Assembly (NCBI GenBank): GCA_015852425.1
Contig: JAAAIG010000042.1
Coordinates: 1-64,000, forward strand
Direction: 5' to 3'
Source of the DNA: Gryganskiella cystojenkinii
Taxonomy: Eukaryota > Mortierellomycota > Mortierellomycetes > Mortierellales > Mortierellaceae
Length of the DNA stretch: 64,000 nucleotides
The notes under the pieces are model-generated. The model was not told the DNA's origin. It did not search any database and saw only the letters and a list, made by a program, of their open reading frames with translations. The position numbers and the translations under genes were made by a program. Shown here piece by piece: positions 60,597 to 64,000 of the stretch (position 1 is its first letter; each line of letters opens with the position of its first letter).

Positions 60597-61516
60597 ATTA
60601 TATCGAATATGTTAATAGCGCCTTACCGAGGGATATAGGTTTTTGTAGTCGTAGTACTTTTATCTTTTGAGGGTTCCGTTAGACTATGTACAACACTGAT
60701 TGTTATTTCCCCGACAAATGAAAAAGAGCTGGTGGAATGTTAAATAAAGAACCGGGTCTCAAAAGTGGTACAGAAAGAGGCAATTCCGTGAACAGTCGTG
60801 ACAGAGACGAGTGGAAGGGGGACTTGTCAAAAAAAAAACAAGGACAAGAGAGATAGAGAAGCCAAAGGGCGCTTTTAGACGTGTACCTTGGACTGGGTAC
60901 CTCTCGCAAGGTCCTCCTCGACAGCACCCTAATTTGACAGATATGCAGCACAACACAGGGCGCTCAGGGAGCAAAAAAAAAATATGCAAAAAAGTGACAG
61001 CCGGGCGGACTTGACAATGAAAAGGTTGTCAAAAAAGAAAGTACATAATAATGCAACCACTTCTCCGCCCTGATTCCGGTCTCCCCTTGTTGTTCTGTTG
61101 ATGGCTCTCAACAAGTCCAGTCTTTCTTGACAGCCTGTCTGTCAAATTTGACAAAAAAAAAAAAAAAAAAAAAAATGAATGAATGGTCCAATAAGAACAC
61201 AGGAAAGTGAGGTTGTCAAAAAAATCTGACGGAAAGTTGACTCGGGACCATGTCCTGTCACTTCAAAGGTACTCATGACCCAGCCCTGATAACAGCAGGG
61301 AGAAATTTTGACATTCTTTTTTCATGCCCCCTTTCCCCAGCTCTCTCTTGTGTCCAGTTTAAATACCCTTTTTGTTTTCCTTTTCCTTTCTTCCTTCTTC
61401 TCCTTCCTCTCCTCTCTCTCTCTACTTCCGCATCCATCGCCTGCACAACCATACTATCTTACTTTACAACCCTCACTCACAAAAAGGCCAACATTCAGCA
61501 AACCACCACTACCGCT
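60597..61516. promoter_or_regulatory. Upstream region with a dense TGACA/TGTCA cluster
   Basis: Between about 60798 and 61313 the pentamer TGACA or its complement TGTCA occurs about twelve times, six of them as TGACAG/CTGTCA. Examples are near 60799, 60825, 60935, 60995, 61012, 61027, 61129, 61139, 61148, 61214, 61256 and 61308. It lies upstream of the orphan gene at 61517 and includes an A run (about 61151-61175). TALE-type homeodomain factors recognise TGACAG/TGTCA; that they bind here is inferred. Confidence 0.55.
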
Positions 61517-62599
61517 ATGGATTACTTCCACACCCATGCTCAATATCATGATGTATGCTCAGCTTTACTCTTGAAACCCCACCATACTCATTCAACCAAC
61601 CGCCATCATACTCACACGCCCTATTCTTTTTCGTCTTTTATAATGCAGACCCAAATGCAGTCCTATTACTACCTCCAACAACAGCAATACCTCGACCAGT
61701 ACGAGGTCGCCTCCGCGTCCTCTTGGTCCTCATCCTCATCCACTTGCTGCTCCGACTCCTGTTCGGGCTCCGATGCCGGTTCCCCTCGTCTCGCACCTTC
61801 AAAAATCATGCCTCGCCAAGGCTCTTGGTCGTCCTCCTCTTCTTGTGTAGGATCCGATACCGAGGTCGAAGACTGGTCATGGATGTCGAAAGCATCTCTG
61901 ACGATGACGCGAAAGAATAAGATCCTGCCACCACCGACTCTCTCTCCTACTCTCGTTCCTATTGTCTGCTCTTCCACATCCACTTCAACTTCATCCCGTC
62001 CTCGCTCTTCTAGTCTGTGCAGATCTACAACTTCGTCAGACTGCACCAACGATAGTGATGAGGATGAGACGGAGGTGTCGTCATTCGAGACCGTCTCCAC
62101 TTGGGCTTCCACTCCTTCCTCTTCCCTTCTCCCGCCTCCGCCGTCTTCTTCCCTGGTCACATTCCAACATGACGCCGAGGGAAATCGATGCCTAGTTCTC
62201 TCAGCGTCAATCTGGGGATCGGATTGGCCACAGATCGAGCCGCTCCCAGCTTCGTTTGTCAAAACCTTGCAAAGAACCGAAGAAGAGGCACAGGCCATGG
62301 CTCTGTTGATCGCTCAAGAAAAGGCCGCGGCCGCTGCAGCCCTGATCGCGTCCAATCCAAAAGCAAAAGCCAAGAAGGCACGTAAGCTTGCAAAAGCCGC
62401 TGCTTTGGCTGCCGCTGCCGCACAAGCCCAGGCCGAGGCCGAGGCTGCTGAGAAGACCCAAACCGAGATGGGTGGTGATGGTGAAAGCGACTCTGTCTCT
62501 GATCAAGACAACTCATCATTAGCATCACCATCGTACATGGAGACCGAAACATCGCCTTCCTCGGCAAGGCTCCCTCGCAGTCTTCAATTTGTGGACTAA
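61517..62599 (+). CDS. Ser-rich protein with Ala-rich helix, unknown function
   Basis: The ATG at 61517 (MDYFHTHAQYHDVC) gives 360 aa in one exon. The same frame is open further upstream, but that stretch is Phe/Leu/Ser-rich leader. The N-terminal region is His/Thr/Tyr/Gln-rich, followed by Ser/Cys clusters (SSSSTCCSDSCSGSDAGS). The one ordered-looking segment is NRCLVLSASIWGSDWPQIEPLPASFVKTLQR (about residues 220-250). It leads into a long Ala/Lys/Glu helix and an acidic Ser-rich end. No family recognised. The cluster of TGACA sites upstream suggests regulated expression. Confidence 0.6.
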   Translation: MDYFHTHAQYHDVCSALLLKPHHTHSTNRHHTHTPYSFSSFIMQTQMQSYYYLQQQQYLDQYEVASASSWSSSSSTCCSDSCSGSDAGSPRLAPSKIMPRQGSWSSSSSCVGSDTEVEDWSWMSKASLTMTRKNKILPPPTLSPTLVPIVCSSTSTSTSSRPRSSSLCRSTTSSDCTNDSDEDETEVSSFETVSTWASTPSSSLLPPPPSSSLVTFQHDAEGNRCLVLSASIWGSDWPQIEPLPASFVKTLQRTEEEAQAMALLIAQEKAAAAAALIASNPKAKAKKARKLAKAAALAAAAAQAQAEAEAAEKTQTEMGGDGESDSVSDQDNSSLASPSYMETETSPSSARLPRSLQFVD

Positions 62600-63570
62600 A
62601 AAATCGTTCGCTCTCATGTTTTGTTTTTTACGAACCATCGACTACGAAATCGAAACAAAAAAATATAAGAATCGACAACAAAGAAGAACGGAAACCGTTT
62701 GAGCATAATCCACATCCCACATTCATCCCTTAACTCCGCATACCTGTACATAGCACTTTTTACCCATTAGGAGGTTACCATCATAGCACTACATTATGTA
62801 AATAATAAACACGCAGACATATAAAAAAAAAAAAAGAGGTATTCAAACCATGTGTCCAGTTGATCATTTAAAGTCTCCATTTTTATCATTTATTAGGAAA
62901 AATTGCTCCTTGTTCTTCACCAAGTTAGGAAGGTACCATGGTACCACGGAATCGAACGAAACAATCGAGCCACATCATAAATTTAACTCTGCTTTTCTTT
63001 TCAAAAATTCGTTAGAGTCCAGCTGGAACCATATGACTCAATAAGTTCATAATGTGTCCTTTCTCTTTCCTCTCCACACCCCCCATGTATTCTTGTTGAT
63101 GGTACCTCGGTAAACCAGTTGATTCGCGTTCTTTACATGTTCGCTTTGTTTTGCTGTTTCAAAGTGATGTTGAACGTTCAATTGCTTTTTCAAAATTCAA
63201 TTTCGGACATAAAAAAAAAAAAAGGACGTGGTTGCACAAAAGACCACTTGCAATTAACCAGCGGGTTGCCTTTTTTCATGTATTTCTTTTCTTGCAGTTA
63301 CTTTACGATATTTCGTCTTTATTTTTGGCCAAGAATCCCTACTAAACAACAACAATAACAAAAATTGACCAAGACAACACGGATCACGATCAACAAGAAT
63401 AAAAACAGAGCTGTATTTGGTATTGTTCAGGTACTATTCCAAGAGCGGAAAAAAAGAAAAACTTCCGTCGGTCTAATCGCTCCGTCCAAAACCCCTTTCA
63501 GGTTATAGTTTCAAGGAAGGATGAAGGAGGGTATTGAGGCGAATAGCGTATATATCGAGCGTCGTGGATA
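62600..63570. other. Convergent 3' spacer
   Basis: Contains the 3' flanks of the orphan gene and of the NAPE-PLD-like gene, with A runs at 62823-62835 and 63211-63223. A perfect 14-bp palindrome GGTACCATGGTACC lies at 62932-62945. No gene seen. Confidence 0.45.
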
Positions 63571-63892
63571 TTAGAGTTTTGCCTGCTCCTGCAAATCTAC
63601 TGTCAAAGTCTCTCCAATCTGGATTACATCAAAGGTCTTGGGATCATGACCTCGGTCCTTCATTGCGGCCTCCAGTCGACGTGGGGGTTCGGTCACATCC
63701 TCGTCCGTCAAGATCCACTATCATGTTTGATCATATAAAAGTCAAAATTCTGTACATCATAAATGAAATATCAACGAGTAATCCTGTTGGCGACTTACAG
63801 TTCCCCAGTGCATGCCGACACTACGCTTGGATTTGATATCCTCATGAACGCGGACAGCATCCTCGGGCGAGCAATGAATGGGCGACATGAAC
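63571..63892 (-). CDS. NAPE-hydrolysing phospholipase D-like metallo-beta-lactamase (3' end only)
   Basis: Two final exons are visible: 63892-63799 and 63717-63571, joined in phase. They read FMSPIHCSPEDAVRVHEDIKSKRSVGMHWGT, then WILTDEDVTEPPRRLEAAMKDRG, and end at TAA 63571-63573. This matches the C-terminus of NAPE-PLD and yeast Fmp30, where the HxSP/D-EDAV helix and MHWGT carry a late metal ligand (His). The exon begins one base into a codon. The sequence from the window edge (GTAAGG on the minus strand at 64000) to 63893 looks like one 108-nt intron. The rest of the gene lies beyond the window. The family cleaves N-acyl phosphatidylethanolamines, usually at mitochondrial or ER membranes. 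Confidence 0.88.
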
Positions 63893-64000
63893 CTAATAGT
63901 TTGAGCAGAGCGCCTCATCCAGAGTCAATCATACAATCTCCAAAGTCGAAACTCGCCTTTCGCTGTAATATTACGCAAGTTTCATTTTCGTCCGCCTTAC

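Noticed and set aside
62932..62945. GGTACCATGGTACC palindrome as a binding site
   Set aside because: It is a single short palindrome in a 3' spacer with no second copy or context.

Overview
This window comes from a eukaryotic nuclear genome, almost certainly an early-diverging fungus of the Mortierella type (Mortierellomycota, Mucoromycota s.l.). The placement is inferred from gene content and style. Genes are rich in short GT-AG introns, some families are typical of non-Dikarya fungi (an ATG16L1-type Atg16 with a WD40 propeller, a Stealth/GlcNAc-1-phosphotransferase), and many proteins carry long Gln/Ser/Thr tracts. Pyrimidine-rich 5' leaders and A/T runs fill the spacers. There are three assembly gaps (N runs at 15809-15818, 29273-29310 and 47443-47452). 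I saw no rRNA, tRNA or CRISPR.

Layout. 1-5410 is an accessory-looking stretch. Two related secreted Cys-rich protein genes, one cut by the window edge and one with a premature in-frame stop, bracket a zinc-ribbon/coiled-coil gene, a diverged direct repeat and a six-exon gene whose C-terminal half carries a PD-(D/E)XK-like signature. 5627-8458 (-) encodes a Stealth-family phosphotransferase. 10217-18120 (-) is one very large gene for a KIN4-like kinase of about 1,707 aa, with a 2-kb first intron and a KA1 domain split by a low-complexity insertion. 20879-21985 (+) is a Ser-rich orphan. 22814-25166 (+) is ATG16 with WD40 repeats. 25262-27610 (-) is a Ser/Pro/Thr-rich orphan. 27611-30991 is a gene desert with a decayed retroelement-like fragment.

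30992-36358 (and on to 37494) holds a DmpA/P1-family aminopeptidase (+), a single-pass membrane protein with PY motifs (+), a FAR-17a/AIG1-like membrane protein (+) and the CCAAT-binding factor subunit NF-YA/Hap2 (-). 39920-43159 (+) is a low-complexity coiled-coil orphan with a probable GC-AG intron. 44251-45311 (-) is EMC8 of the ER membrane complex. 46432-48558 (+) is a DUF2985-like membrane protein. 48589-48990 (-) is a small orphan. 49155-51008 (-) is a protein with eight SANT/Myb-like repeats and a mitochondrial-type leader; immediately upstream lies its frameshifted duplicate (51150-53024). 53318-55246 (+) is a Cks1/Suc1 protein with a huge Gln-rich N-terminal extension. 55498-57418 (-) is cytosolic aspartate aminotransferase, divergent from ALG10 (58390-60596, +). 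61517-62599 (+) is a Ser/Ala-rich orphan behind a dense TGACA/TGTCA cluster. The right edge holds the last exons of a NAPE-PLD-like hydrolase (-).

Most genes are independent housekeeping or regulatory units; there is no operon logic. Recurrent themes are ER and membrane biology (EMC8, ALG10, Stealth, PY adaptor, NAPE-PLD), autophagy and cell-cycle regulators, and low-complexity insertions in otherwise conserved regulators. Exon coordinates were worked out by hand from splice signals, reading phase and family conservation. Where I name a family, I am relying on recalled motifs and ran no search.
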